Below are positions 1 through 8,002 of a stretch of 64,000 nt of DNA, in pieces (within the stretch, counting starts at the first letter, position 1; each line of letters starts with the position of its first letter). Source of the stretch: a virus; IMG/VR virus record IMGVR_UViG_3300032722_000004, positions 62,001-126,000 of that record. The stretch is one strand, 5' to 3'. Made by a program: the position numbers and the translations under genes. The notes under the pieces are model-generated. The model was not told the DNA's origin. It saw only the letters and a program-made list of their open reading frames with translations, and made no database searches.

Positions 1-1891
1 ATATTTCATGCATGGCAAATGCAGGATTAGTAGAAACTACTCCCGCGACCCTACTTGTTTCGGGGGAGGCTACAGTTACTTCTGCTGTTCCCCCAAACTG
101 TAATACGGTGCCGGGTTCATATGTGCTAATATCAGCGGTATAGTATTCTGCTAAGTCAGCGTAAGTTGATTGTAGTTTTGATCCGCTAGACAGGGACCAA
201 TTACCTGTGATTGTTCCGGCAGTTGTGTTTGCTCCAGTAGTAAGCGCGGTTGCTCCTACCGTTCCGGTATACGTAGGCAAATATGAGGCGACGTTTGAGT
301 TGCTATATGCGCCATCAAAACTAATTGCTACGCCATTGGCATAATAATAATTATCAGTCTTAATTCCGCCCGTTGTTACGTTTGCAGTAACGGAGACTGC
401 GGACAGCGTACCAACTGATGTGATGTTTGGTTGTGCATTAGTTGTCACTGTACCTGCTGTAGTTGCAGATGTAGCAGAACCACTAAGTGTTCCTACAAAA
501 CCAGTAGCAGTGATGTATCCATTAGCTAGGTTAGCGAAGAAGTTGGCATTTGATGCGTGTGTATAATTGCCATTCGCAGTAGACGAGATGAATGGAATAT
601 AATAAGTACCAGTTGATGCTGAATTATTAAGGACTGCGGCTGCATTCGTAGCACTAGTTGCAGAAGAAACTGTACCAGAAACATTGCCGCCTGCCACTGC
701 GTTTGCTGTCGTAGCATATGTGGCTAGACCTACCGCGCCTGAAACATTGGCGCCTGCCACTGCGTTTGCTGTAGTTGCGTATGCGACTGCACCCGATACG
801 TTTGCACCTTGAATGTTAGATAGGTTGTTGCCGGCACCATAATGGTTTCCAATTATATTTGCACCACTTATGTTTCCAGTAACTGTTAATGATGTTAGTG
901 TACCAACTGATGTGATATTTGGTTGTGCGTTAGTTGTTACCGTACCTGCGGTACCTGCGGTTGCAGAATTTAAGTTTGCTACTTGAGTAGTCGATGTAAC
1001 TGTAAATGGTGCAGTTCCGGTAGTTACATTTGACACAAATCTAGTAGATGTAACAATACCGTTGGAGTTGAGATTACCTACGTTTGCGTCACCATTAAGA
1101 GATAAAACCTTACCTGTGTAATCATAAACTAAGTTTGCATCTCCAGTTATCACGCTGCTGGCATTATATTGAATTGAAGTGTTTGAACCGCCAGCTGCTG
1201 CGGTTCCGCTACCCGAAGAAATAATAGCAGTTGCAATAGCGTTGGGAGAATTGGTGTAAGTTAATCCAGTTCCATTAACTCCAGTAGTTAAACCTGCATC
1301 AGTATACAAGGATACGTTACCAGACGAAGGGAAATCACTCGCAAGCTTAACATAAAATGTGTTACCATTAACATTGGCATTAGCAACACCGTTAACACCA
1401 CTAATAGTAACCTGCAAGTCATTTGTGTATGGAGTAGTATTTGCTACTGTCATGACAACAGGAGTATCATTGCTTAGAGCCACGATGTTGGTATAAAGTG
1501 AACCTTTTGGTGTCCAAGAAAGATTACCTAAACCATCAGTGCTTAACACATAACCAATAGCTCCGCCGGTAATTTTTACATTTGATATACTACCAAAATT
1601 TAAAGTGCCACCAGAAGACCCACCTGTGTTTACCCAACTACTTCCATTGTACGCTAGTACCTGTCCAGCAGTTGGAGAAGTAATTAAAAGGTTCCCAACC
1701 ACGCCATCAATTTGACTGAAGGCTATTTTCGAATAGCCAGTAAGAACTTCAATGTTTTCGTTAGGAGTAGTTTTACCTACAAACAAACGTTTATTATCTG
1801 TGGCCCAACCAAATTCACCTTCATCTAGTTGCGGTAGATCAACTAGGTTACCTGTACGAACTTGAAGTTTTGAAATTTGTAAAATCGACAT
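1..1891 (-). CDS. tail fibre-like protein, 3' end beyond window
   Basis: Open from an ATG at 1891 to the window edge (630 codons visible). The N-terminus carries the phrase LPQLDEGEFGWATDNKRLFV, typical of T4-like and cyanophage fibre proteins. The middle is Gly/Ser/Thr/Asn/Val-rich with repeats of the type ANVSGAV..ATTANAVAG and NAQPNITSVGTLT, as in trimeric beta-structured shafts. The visible C-terminal part has YADLAEYYTADISTYEPGTV followed by a G-x-x-R-V-A-G-V-V stretch, common in the tip regions of marine and freshwater myovirus fibres. It probably contacts the host surface; the receptor cannot be told. A late promoter lies directly upstream. Confidence 0.85.
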   Translation of the reverse strand, partial: MSILQISKLQVRTGNLVDLPQLDEGEFGWATDNKRLFVGKTTPNENIEVLTGYSKIAFSQIDGVVGNLLITSPTAGQVLAYNGSSWVNTGGSSGGTLNFGSISNVKITGGAIGYVLSTDGLGNLSWTPKGSLYTNIVALSNDTPVVMTVANTTPYTNDLQVTISGVNGVANANVNGNTFYVKLASDFPSSGNVSLYTDAGLTTGVNGTGLTYTNSPNAIATAIISSGSGTAAAGGSNTSIQYNASSVITGDANLVYDYTGKVLSLNGDANVGNLNSNGIVTSTRFVSNVTTGTAPFTVTSTTQVANLNSATAGTAGTVTTNAQPNITSVGTLTSLTVTGNISGANIIGNHYGAGNNLSNIQGANVSGAVAYATTANAVAGANVSGAVGLATYATTANAVAGGNVSGTVSSATSATNAAAVLNNSASTGTYYIPFISSTANGNYTHASNANFFANLANGYITATGFVGTLSGSATSATTAGTVTTNAQPNITSVGTLSAVSVTANVTTGGIKTDNYYYANGVAISFDGAYSNSNVASYLPTYTGTVGATALTTGANTTAGTITGNWSLSSGSKLQSTYADLAEYYTADISTYEPGTVLQFGGTAEVTVASPETSRVAGVVSTNPAFAMHEI

Positions 1892-1930
1892 AAGAGTATT
1901 TTCACCCAACTGGTATATACTCTTATTTAG
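1892..1930 (-). promoter_or_regulatory. late promoter with start-codon hairpin
   Basis: The minus strand reads CTAAATAA at 1930-1923, a T4-type late promoter. It runs straight into an 8-bp perfect inverted repeat (AAGAGTAT 1924-1917, ATACTCTT 1899-1892) whose 3' arm touches the ATG at 1891. A late transcript should start inside or just after the 5' arm, leaving the start codon free, whereas read-through mRNA would fold it away. Confidence 0.6.
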
Positions 1931-1951
1931 TCTTTACATATTAGAATTCCG

Positions 1952-2638
1952 CTAAAGGAATTTAGTGTAGTACTGTTCTACTCGTTTCCACCACAAGTCA
2001 GCATAACGATCAAACTCATTTCCTTCAATTATGAATTCTTGATAGATCACGTCAGCAGAACACATAAAAATAACACCCTTTCGAATTTTGGTTCCCCAAA
2101 CTTCGTTATGAGCATTAGCATATGCAGTGGTTTGCACGAAATAGTCGTCAATCCATTCGCGCTTTTTAGGTTTATTTGTTTGTTTGTGGTCCATAACCGC
2201 TTCATCACCTGCATGAACTCCGACCAAATCTGTCGTGCCTGCATAGATTTCAGGAAAATACAAACCTACTTCGGTTCCCCAATATTCAGTGCAATTGACT
2301 AGTCCCTGAGAAATAATGCTCTGTGCCATAGCATGACTTTGTGTGCTGTATGGATTAGTACCTGGATCACCAGTAGCATCTAACTTAATGTAGTTTTCGA
2401 TCCACTTGTGCATACGAGTACCTCTACCCGCTGCCTCAGTGGTGATTTCCTGAGCTTTGGCATGACCTACACGATTTCGCCAATTTTGAAGTGCTTTTTT
2501 CGAATCTTCTGATTTTGTAGCATCGAGTATAGTCGTTACAGAAGGTAGTTTGTTACCATCAGGAGTTACGTATCTTCTTGATCCGTCAACATTTACTCTT
2601 TGTAGGTCTGTATAAGGGAATTTATTAGTTATAGCCAT
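1952..2638 (-). CDS. PD-(D/E)XK family nuclease
   Basis: 228-residue protein. The core is G-T-T-D-L-V-G near residue 134, then A-V-M-D-H-K-Q near 147 (the D...D-x-K catalytic pair), then the Q-T-T-A-Y helix near 170, the QxxxY motif of RecB-like and phage exonucleases. The N-terminus (LPSVTTILDATKSEDSKKAL) also resembles phage PD-(D/E)XK exonucleases. It probably acts on DNA during recombination or degradation of host DNA; substrate and polarity cannot be read from the sequence. It sits among structural genes but has its own sigma70-like promoter, not a late one. Confidence 0.75.
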   Translation of the reverse strand: MAITNKFPYTDLQRVNVDGSRRYVTPDGNKLPSVTTILDATKSEDSKKALQNWRNRVGHAKAQEITTEAAGRGTRMHKWIENYIKLDATGDPGTNPYSTQSHAMAQSIISQGLVNCTEYWGTEVGLYFPEIYAGTTDLVGVHAGDEAVMDHKQTNKPKKREWIDDYFVQTTAYANAHNEVWGTKIRKGVIFMCSADVIYQEFIIEGNEFDRYADLWWKRVEQYYTKFL

Positions 2639-2644
2639 CTGTAC

Positions 2645-2672
2645 AGTATACAGTAATGTATAATCAAATCAA
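2645..2672 (-). promoter_or_regulatory. sigma70-like promoter, leaderless geometry
   Basis: TTGATT (2672-2667), 16-nt spacer, TATACT (2650-2645), then six bases to the ATG at 2638. No Shine-Dalgarno sequence lies between. The start codon falls at the expected transcription start. Confidence 0.45.
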
Positions 2673-2685
2673 TGGTATTGGGCTA

Positions 2686-3042
2686 TCATTTATTGGCTGA
2701 CTTAAGATTAGATAGCGCAGAATTGGCCATTTTAGATACTATCTTTTTGTTTTCATCTTCTGGTGCTTTTGTCTCAGCAGAATCATCTTCTTGTCCTTTA
2801 AAGACTACTTTATCACCTTGAATGTTCTTAACAAGTGTTTTGAGCGGCGCGACCTTAATCATGTTGTATAAATCGTTAACATCTAGAATAACGTCATATT
2901 GTTGAAAGTAATCCAGCAATTCATCAACGGTAAAATTGTCACTATCAACTTCGCCGTTTTCTACATCATCTTTCAATTGATTGGTTAGCGCAACAATTTT
3001 TGCGACTTGTGCGCTATCCTGATCGAATTCAAAAAGAAACAT
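2686..3042 (-). CDS. acidic protein, unknown function
   Basis: 118 residues from the ATG at 3042, five bases past the upstream gene's stop. An in-frame ATG at 3099 would add 19 residues but overlap that gene by 53 bases, so the shorter form is preferred. N-terminus MFLFEFDQD; the middle is acidic and helix-rich; the C-terminus (about 90-118) is charged and low-complexity, ending in a basic Ala/Ser tail. It shares a transcription unit with the acidic-tailed gene before it and may be a virion or scaffold component by position only. Confidence 0.6.
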   Translation of the reverse strand: MFLFEFDQDSAQVAKIVALTNQLKDDVENGEVDSDNFTVDELLDYFQQYDVILDVNDLYNMIKVAPLKTLVKNIQGDKVVFKGQEDDSAETKAPEDENKKIVSKMANSALSNLKSANK

Positions 3043-3046
3043 TAAA

Positions 3047-3754
3047 TTATCGCTTTGGGCGGCCTGCACCGCTGAATCTAGGTGGAAGTTCTTCCTCATC
3101 AGACTTTGGTTCAGAGAGATCCATATCTAAATCTTCTTCGTCACCAAGTTCGCCACCTAAGTCGGCTCCTAACTCTGCACCCATGTCAGCTCCAAGCTCA
3201 GGTTCGTTGGTTGCAAATGCATCTTCGCCGCCTTGACCAGTGAGTGTGCCTAGCGCACCTTGAAGCGCAGCCTTTGTTTCTTGTAGAGTGCTATTGAGAG
3301 TAGTAAGTGCTTCGGACACTTGCTGATTGAATTGTGTGCTTTCGTTGACACCAATTTCTGATTGAATCGAATCGACCAGTGCCGGAAGTTCCTTAACAAG
3401 CATATCATTGACATCTTCATAGTACTTTTGTACAGTGTCAACCATATCTTGTGCAGCAAGAATGACCTGTGACTTCTCTACTTCTTCATTTTCAAATACG
3501 ATGCGAGGAGACTTAGCATAAGGTAAATGCTGAGTTAGAGCCTGCTCCATAAACTTCAACTTCAAATAAGTTGGATTGTTCTGTGCTTTATGAAAATTAG
3601 GTGATCGTCTTGATTCGTTGATCAGACCAGTAACCTTCTTTAACATAGCACGGGTTTTTGCGCGGTCTAAGTTCGATACGTCAAAATTCATAGAAAAGGA
3701 TTCCTTAAGTGCTCTTTCAGCAACGTTATTCTTGTCTAAATCGTTAAGTTTCAT
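3047..3754 (-). CDS. putative virion or scaffold protein with acidic Gly-rich tail
   Basis: 235 residues. The first about 130 residues are helical, with a conserved-looking NFDVSNLDRAKTRAMLKKV segment. About 135-175 is a predicted coiled coil rich in Gln, Leu and Ala. From 180 the protein turns Asp/Glu/Gly-rich with repeated G-A-D-x-G-A/G-E-L units, then ends basic (GAGRPKR). A late promoter and an AGGAAG ribosome site precede the ATG at 3754, so it is a late gene and likely structural or assembly-related. No enzymatic motif is seen. Confidence 0.65.
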   Translation of the reverse strand: MKLNDLDKNNVAERALKESFSMNFDVSNLDRAKTRAMLKKVTGLINESRRSPNFHKAQNNPTYLKLKFMEQALTQHLPYAKSPRIVFENEEVEKSQVILAAQDMVDTVQKYYEDVNDMLVKELPALVDSIQSEIGVNESTQFNQQVSEALTTLNSTLQETKAALQGALGTLTGQGGEDAFATNEPELGADMGAELGADLGGELGDEEDLDMDLSEPKSDEEELPPRFSGAGRPKR

Positions 3755-3779
3755 AAGTTAATCTTCCTGTTGATTGTAA

Positions 3780-3787
3780 TATTTATC
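3780..3787 (-). promoter_or_regulatory. T4-type late promoter
   Basis: GATAAATA on the minus strand, 25 bases before the ATG at 3754, with AGGAAG between them. Confidence 0.7.
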
Positions 3788-4274
3788 ATCGGTATGTAAA
3801 TTTACGTTCTTTTGACTTGTCAAACTTACGAGCCTGAATCATCATAGAACTATTTATGAAAGAATTGACTTCATTGACTACTTGTTTTTTCTGAAAGGTG
3901 TCTTCCTGTAACTTCATTCTATACATTTGTTTAGTGTAAACATTGGTTGATGTTCTGCTCATATTTTTATGTAGAGTAATCTCTACTTGCAAGCTACTAA
4001 GTTTTGCATCTAGTTGTTGTAACCTTCTTGCTTGTTTTCCCAAATCAGCATGCTGCAATGTACACCAGGTAACAGCATTTCTTAGTGTAGTAAACTCATG
4101 GGCGTCTTTATTTTTTAATACAACTACTTTATACCAACCTGCAGGTGTGAGTTTAACTAAATATTTACCAAATAGACCATATTCTCCAAATTGGTATTTA
4201 GTAACTAACACTTCACTGAGGTTAGAATTCAATTCTTCGTCAAAAAATTTAGCTAGTTTTACCACATTTTTCAT
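3786..4274 (-). CDS. conserved phage-type protein, coiled-coil C-terminal half
   Basis: 162 residues. The first about 75 form a compact mixed region (QFGEYGLFGKYLVKL, then AGWYKVVVLKNKDAHEFTT). Residues 78-150 are a long amphipathic helix rich in Gln, Lys and Leu. The C-terminus is strongly basic. It follows the 146-residue gene by one base and was probably transcribed with it from the late promoter at 4721. Function unknown; a small virion or assembly role is only a guess from position. Confidence 0.65.
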   Translation of the reverse strand: MKNVVKLAKFFDEELNSNLSEVLVTKYQFGEYGLFGKYLVKLTPAGWYKVVVLKNKDAHEFTTLRNAVTWCTLQHADLGKQARRLQQLDAKLSSLQVEITLHKNMSRTSTNVYTKQMYRMKLQEDTFQKKQVVNEVNSFINSSMMIQARKFDKSKERKFTYR

Positions 4275-4275
4275 A

Positions 4276-4716
4276 TTACATTATCTCAAAATAGATATTT
4301 TTTAACTCTACTGTAGTATTTAAAAAGGATGAAGTGGGAACATTCTGTTCTCCGCAAACTATCATCGGTACTCCGTCACAATCGCTGTACAATGATCCCA
4401 ACGGTACAATTCCATTTTCAAATACGCTAGTGTGTTGAATCTCAAACTCGAAACTCCAGCAGTAACTAAATTTATCTTGCATCTCATATGCAAACCCAAA
4501 TTTTTCAAATTCAGATTCACTCATTTCTATTTTAGTAGGTAATTTAGTTACCTCAGGCTGCGATCTTAAAGATATAATCTGAAGTACTGTATCGAAATTG
4601 CATTGTGTATTACGTTTACGTAGCCAACCGTCAATGTCATCCACATTCGGTCTAGAACGATTCATCACTCCAGTTTGGGTGATGTCAAATAACGTATAGC
4701 ACCGAATTCTATGCAT
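4276..4716 (-). CDS. unknown late protein, leaderless start
   Basis: 146 residues beginning MHRIRCYTLFDITQTGVMNR. No catalytic motif or membrane segment is visible. The C-terminal part is rich in beta-type residues with two Cys (D-C-D-G, V-C-G-E). The late promoter TAAATA ends five bases before this ATG, so transcription would begin at the start codon; there is no ribosome-binding site. Confidence 0.65.
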   Translation of the reverse strand: MHRIRCYTLFDITQTGVMNRSRPNVDDIDGWLRKRNTQCNFDTVLQIISLRSQPEVTKLPTKIEMSESEFEKFGFAYEMQDKFSYCWSFEFEIQHTSVFENGIVPLGSLYSDCDGVPMIVCGEQNVPTSSFLNTTVELKNIYFEIM

Positions 4717-4720
4717 AGTG

Positions 4721-4728
4721 TTATTTAG
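4721..4728 (-). promoter_or_regulatory. T4-type late promoter, leaderless geometry
   Basis: CTAAATAA on the minus strand, with ACACT between TAAATA and the ATG at 4716. It lies just after the terminator of the preceding gene, so the downstream gene must be expressed from here. Confidence 0.65.
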
Positions 4729-4737
4729 AGCAACAAA

Positions 4738-4767
4738 AAGCCCGGAAATAATATTATTTCCGGGCTT
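4738..4767 (-). terminator. rho-independent terminator
   Basis: A perfect 30-base palindrome centred on AAATAATATTATTT with GC-rich CCCGG/CCGGG arms, followed on the minus strand by a T run. It ends the gene at 4793-5176. Confidence 0.92.
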
Positions 4768-4792
4768 CGTTAGTTAATAATAACTTTTTATA

Positions 4793-5176
4793 TTAGAGGT
4801 CTGAACCAGCAACGAAAGTTGCGCCGGTTGCAGTAGTTGTACCAGTTACGCCAGCTGCGGTTAGAGCAGTGTCGATTGCAGAAGCAGTCCAAGCTGATGC
4901 TGGGTAAAGAGCAGCAGCGAAGGTGTCGTTTGAGCCACCAGTTGTGAACTGATAGATGTGTACTGTTGCAAGTTGCTCAAGAGTCTGAACAATGGTTAGA
5001 ACTTGGGCGCCAGTCAAGTGGCCAGTAGCAGTAGAAGTGAAGTAGTCAAGCTTTGGGCCCTGTGGTTGTACAGCTACGCCTGAAGTTACAGCGTTAAGAG
5101 CGCCAGTTGTATATGCTGGTGAGTCAATGTGTAGTACTGGTTGAAAATCACCATGTGTCTTTGTAAATTGTGCCAT
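4793..5176 (-). CDS. probable abundant virion protein
   Basis: 127 residues, low in charge and rich in Ala, Thr, Gly and Val. The first half has a hydrophobic beta-rich stretch, the centre an amphipathic helix (GAQVLTIVQTLEQLATVHIY), the C-terminus Thr/Ala/Gly repeats. It forms its own unit: late promoter, a stable leader hairpin, AAGGA ribosome site, and a strong terminator immediately after. That layout fits a highly expressed structural protein such as a capsid decoration or tube-like protein, but the family is not recognised. Confidence 0.7.
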   Translation of the reverse strand: MAQFTKTHGDFQPVLHIDSPAYTTGALNAVTSGVAVQPQGPKLDYFTSTATGHLTGAQVLTIVQTLEQLATVHIYQFTTGGSNDTFAAALYPASAWTASAIDTALTAAGVTGTTTATGATFVAGSDL

Positions 5177-5190
5177 CTTGATGGATCCTT

Positions 5191-5230
5191 ATTAATATTT
5201 GGAACCTGCTGTTCCATATTAATATTTATG
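5191..5230 (-). promoter_or_regulatory. late promoter and 5' leader stem-loop
   Basis: CATAAATA (5230-5223) is followed by a long inverted repeat (minus 5223-5191; arms ATTAATATGGAAC and GTTCC-AA-ATATTAAT around an AGCAG loop). Such leader hairpins often stabilise phage late mRNAs. The ribosome site AAGGA and ATG lie just after it. Confidence 0.65.
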
Positions 5231-5257
5231 CCTGGCAACAAAAAAGTCGGTTTTGGG

Positions 5258-6403
5258 TTATCGGCCTTGAAGATTTTGACGAGAAAATCCCATACGATCA
5301 ACAAACTTAAGACCTTGTGCGACGAAACCCTCATGTGTCTGTGATCCATCCTGCAAATATCCCTTTACGGGACTATGTGTAGCTGATGCGTCTAATTGTT
5401 TCACTACATTCATTTTAAGATTGTACAATGATATCCAAACTTTGAAGGCACCTACTAGGCCTTCTTTGTTTACTTCTAGATGTTCTAGAATTTTTTGCTT
5501 CATGGCGTCGGACATAGGTCTAGCTTTTACATACTCTAAAAAGTCTTTTATTAAATTAGTAAGACTACCTGACACAATTTTCTTGTTGATGTAAACTGTA
5601 AAAAGTTGATTGAATGTATTTCTAGCCTGAGGGGCAGTATTCATCAAATCTTTGATTGATGGTCCATACTGCTGTAGTTCTCTTTCTGCTACGTTCTTGA
5701 GTCTAGCTGGCATTTTTAATTTAGGTGTAATCGGCATCTTACTAGGTACTATAGCTACATTAGAAGCATTTTGTAGATTACCCAATGATCCGTTCAATGA
5801 AACAGCCTCATCAGTTGACGCCGACTGAGCCGGTATAAACTGGTGGACAGCAATACCAGCGGCTTTTCCTGCTAGTAGTTTACCAACGTCGCTGTTTACA
5901 TCTACTGTATATGCAATTCCATTAGGATTGGCTCTAAACTTGAATACCCCATTTTCATCCTTAAGTGGACTGCTAAATAAAAGATCACCCCAGTAGTAAC
6001 CATTTCCACCGCGATCATCTTTTTCCAAACCAGACCAAATAGTACCAATCAGATGGTATAGATTTCCTCTGTCTACTCCTCTGGCCCGATCATATTCCAT
6101 AAATTGTTCAGGACTGTATACTGCTCTACCAGTGCCGTCCTTTTTATTAAACATGTGCTTATCCATGATGGAGAATTTTCCATCAGATCCTCGACCGAAT
6201 ATAAGCGCAGGATACCCGTCCCATTTGATAGTTATAGAGTTTGGTTGATTTACAGTTGCTTCTATTGCAGATATTGCGCGTTTTGCACCTTCCTCATCCC
6301 CTAAAAAAACTAAATCTTCAGGATGATCCAAATGACCTTTGCCTTCAACAACTACGGTGTTGATGGATTCCAGTTTATCTATTAAGGCCCTGAGGTCACT
6401 CAT
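5258..6403 (-). CDS. ligase-like (nucleotidyltransferase-fold) protein
   Basis: 381 residues. K60-W-D-G-Y-P-A-L-I-F-G-R resembles motif I (KxDG) of ATP-dependent DNA/RNA ligases. Y-W-G-D-L-L-F near 137-143 could be motif III. Near the C-terminus E358-G-F-V and, five residues on, L-K-F-V-D-R resemble motifs IV and V. Between them is a helical insert of about 120 residues. I infer a lysine-adenylating protein, perhaps a nucleic-acid ligase or end-sealing enzyme; the substrate is unknown. Its ATG overlaps the stop of the 445-residue gene upstream (ATGA), so the two are translationally coupled. Confidence 0.6.
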   Translation of the reverse strand: MSDLRALIDKLESINTVVVEGKGHLDHPEDLVFLGDEEGAKRAISAIEATVNQPNSITIKWDGYPALIFGRGSDGKFSIMDKHMFNKKDGTGRAVYSPEQFMEYDRARGVDRGNLYHLIGTIWSGLEKDDRGGNGYYWGDLLFSSPLKDENGVFKFRANPNGIAYTVDVNSDVGKLLAGKAAGIAVHQFIPAQSASTDEAVSLNGSLGNLQNASNVAIVPSKMPITPKLKMPARLKNVAERELQQYGPSIKDLMNTAPQARNTFNQLFTVYINKKIVSGSLTNLIKDFLEYVKARPMSDAMKQKILEHLEVNKEGLVGAFKVWISLYNLKMNVVKQLDASATHSPVKGYLQDGSQTHEGFVAQGLKFVDRMGFSRQNLQGR

Positions 6404-7737
6404 TGTGCTGTTTGATTAATGTCTGCTATAATTTTTTTATATTCAGCTGGGTTTTTGTTTTTTAGTGAGTCCAACGAGGCCTTTATTTGTTCCGAAGAAG
6501 TAGAGAGTGACCCTGATGTAGATGGGGTATTTTTTATTAATTCAGGTTTAGCTGCGGCTGTAAGTTTGAACGCTAATAATGCCAATTTTTGGAGTGCTTC
6601 ATTGCCCTTGTCTTTGCTATACGTAGCATCTACTTGGCTAAGTAAATCACTGATTAGCTTTTGTTGGTTATCATTAATGTTTACTCCGTGCATATAGTTA
6701 TAAAACCAGCTATTCAATATCTGAGAAGGTTTTCCTTTAGGGGCAGCGGGTTGTGGTGGCGCCGTCTTTGGTGCGGCGGCCTGTGGCGCTACCGTCTTTG
6801 GTGCGGCGGCCTGTGGCGCTACCGTCTTTGGTGCGGCGGCCGATGACGCAGGCTTTGTGCCGAATCTAGGAGTATTAACCGCTTTAGGCGCAGTTGGTTT
6901 TGGTGCATTGCCGGTAGTTCTAGCCAAAGTAGGATCATATTCTGATATGATACTTTCAAGTACGTAATTTAATCTATCATACGGTGAGACTACGACGGAA
7001 ACTGGCTTGCAAGTGCTTATAAAGACTCCAGATCCTTTAACACTTTCAGTCAACCTAATACGAAGACCTAGATTAGCCCAAACCAGTCCGTGTTCCTTAA
7101 GCATTTTACTTATAGCGCGATATACACTCTGGGTCAAGAACCTTTCACCTGCCTTGCTGCTTGCTGTCCATGCTGGTGCTAGCTTACTGACATCGTATCC
7201 AGCATTTGCAAATTTTAAAATCTTATTAGCAGCAAAGGCGCCACTTTCCTTATCACCCTTAGCTAATTTTTGCATATCTCCTTGCAAGCTTGCAACCATA
7301 TTAGCCGGAAGAGGCTTTGCATTTGGTGTAGGTTGAATACTACGTACTTGTCCTTTAAGGTTTTCATAAGGGTCTGTGGATGCTGTATTTTGTGTAGTTG
7401 CAGTTGCAGCAGTCGGGGCAGAAGATGCTGCTGTTGGACCCGCAGACCCTGTCGGGGCAGAAGATGCTGCTGTTGGACCCGCAGACCCTGTCGGGGCAGC
7501 TGGTGCTGCTGATACCCTAGTGGCAGGAGCAGCTACATTAGCCAAAGCCGTTGATGCACTCTTAAGAAAGCTATTGATGAAGTTTTTCTGGGTTAAATTC
7601 TGTTGTGCCCGTTTCATCATTGGCTCAGCGTACTTACCGAGTGTATTCGTAATAGTAGATGCTCCGTAATCTCCAAATACGTTGCTCAATAGACCCTCAT
7701 CTACTTGCTTAGGTGAATTAAACTCATTTATCTTCAT
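6400..7737 (-). CDS. virion-type protein with Ala/Pro/Thr linkers
   Basis: 445 residues starting MKINEFNSPKQVDEGLLSNV, a short leader like those on other late proteins here. A low-complexity linker at about 75-115 has a tandem TGSAGPTAASSAP repeat. A globular region spans about 120-275 (KGDKESGAFAANKILKFANA and following). A second linker at about 285-340 repeats A-A-P-K-T-V-A-P-Q-A three times. A helical C-terminal domain follows. The linkers suggest a flexible multi-domain structural or packaged protein; function unknown. It overlaps the 82-residue gene before it by 14 bases. Confidence 0.65.
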   Translation of the reverse strand: MKINEFNSPKQVDEGLLSNVFGDYGASTITNTLGKYAEPMMKRAQQNLTQKNFINSFLKSASTALANVAAPATRVSAAPAAPTGSAGPTAASSAPTGSAGPTAASSAPTAATATTQNTASTDPYENLKGQVRSIQPTPNAKPLPANMVASLQGDMQKLAKGDKESGAFAANKILKFANAGYDVSKLAPAWTASSKAGERFLTQSVYRAISKMLKEHGLVWANLGLRIRLTESVKGSGVFISTCKPVSVVVSPYDRLNYVLESIISEYDPTLARTTGNAPKPTAPKAVNTPRFGTKPASSAAAPKTVAPQAAAPKTVAPQAAAPKTAPPQPAAPKGKPSQILNSWFYNYMHGVNINDNQQKLISDLLSQVDATYSKDKGNEALQKLALLAFKLTAAAKPELIKNTPSTSGSLSTSSEQIKASLDSLKNKNPAEYKKIIADINQTAQ

Positions 7738-7972
7738 GATTCCTCCTTATGGACTTCGAAAATCTTGCTTGATCTTTACCTTTGATAGCGCTAAGCAATT
7801 TCTTTTCAAGAAATTCTGCTTTTTCAGGAGAATAATTACGATTCATCAATTCAATTAGATTGATAGCACTGGTAATAATATTGGAAGCCCGAGACTCAAT
7901 AATATGATTGACATCACGGTTTTCACCATATGCTTGTAATTCCTCAAGAAGGCTTTTTGTTTTCTTTTGCAT
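7724..7972 (-). CDS. small helical late protein, unknown
   Basis: 82 residues, basic, all predicted helix, with NHIIESRASNIITSAINLIE and a Lys/Arg-rich C-terminus ending EDK. A late promoter stands 22 bases upstream inside the end of the helicase gene, separating this late unit from the early helicase-primase unit. No family recognised. Confidence 0.65.
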   Translation of the reverse strand: MQKKTKSLLEELQAYGENRDVNHIIESRASNIITSAINLIELMNRNYSPEKAEFLEKKLLSAIKGKDQARFSKSIRRNHEDK

Positions 7973-7994
7973 TGGGTAAAGATCCTACTGACAG

Positions 7995-8002
7995 TATTTA
8001 TG
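7995..8002 (-). promoter_or_regulatory. T4-type late promoter
   Basis: CATAAATA on the minus strand overlapping the stop codon of the gp41 gene, followed by AGGATC and the ATG at 7972. Confidence 0.65.

Noticed and set aside
6760-6840. Short direct repeats that might be CRISPR-like
   Set aside because: They are in-frame codon repeats of an Ala/Pro linker in a protein gene, with no spacers.
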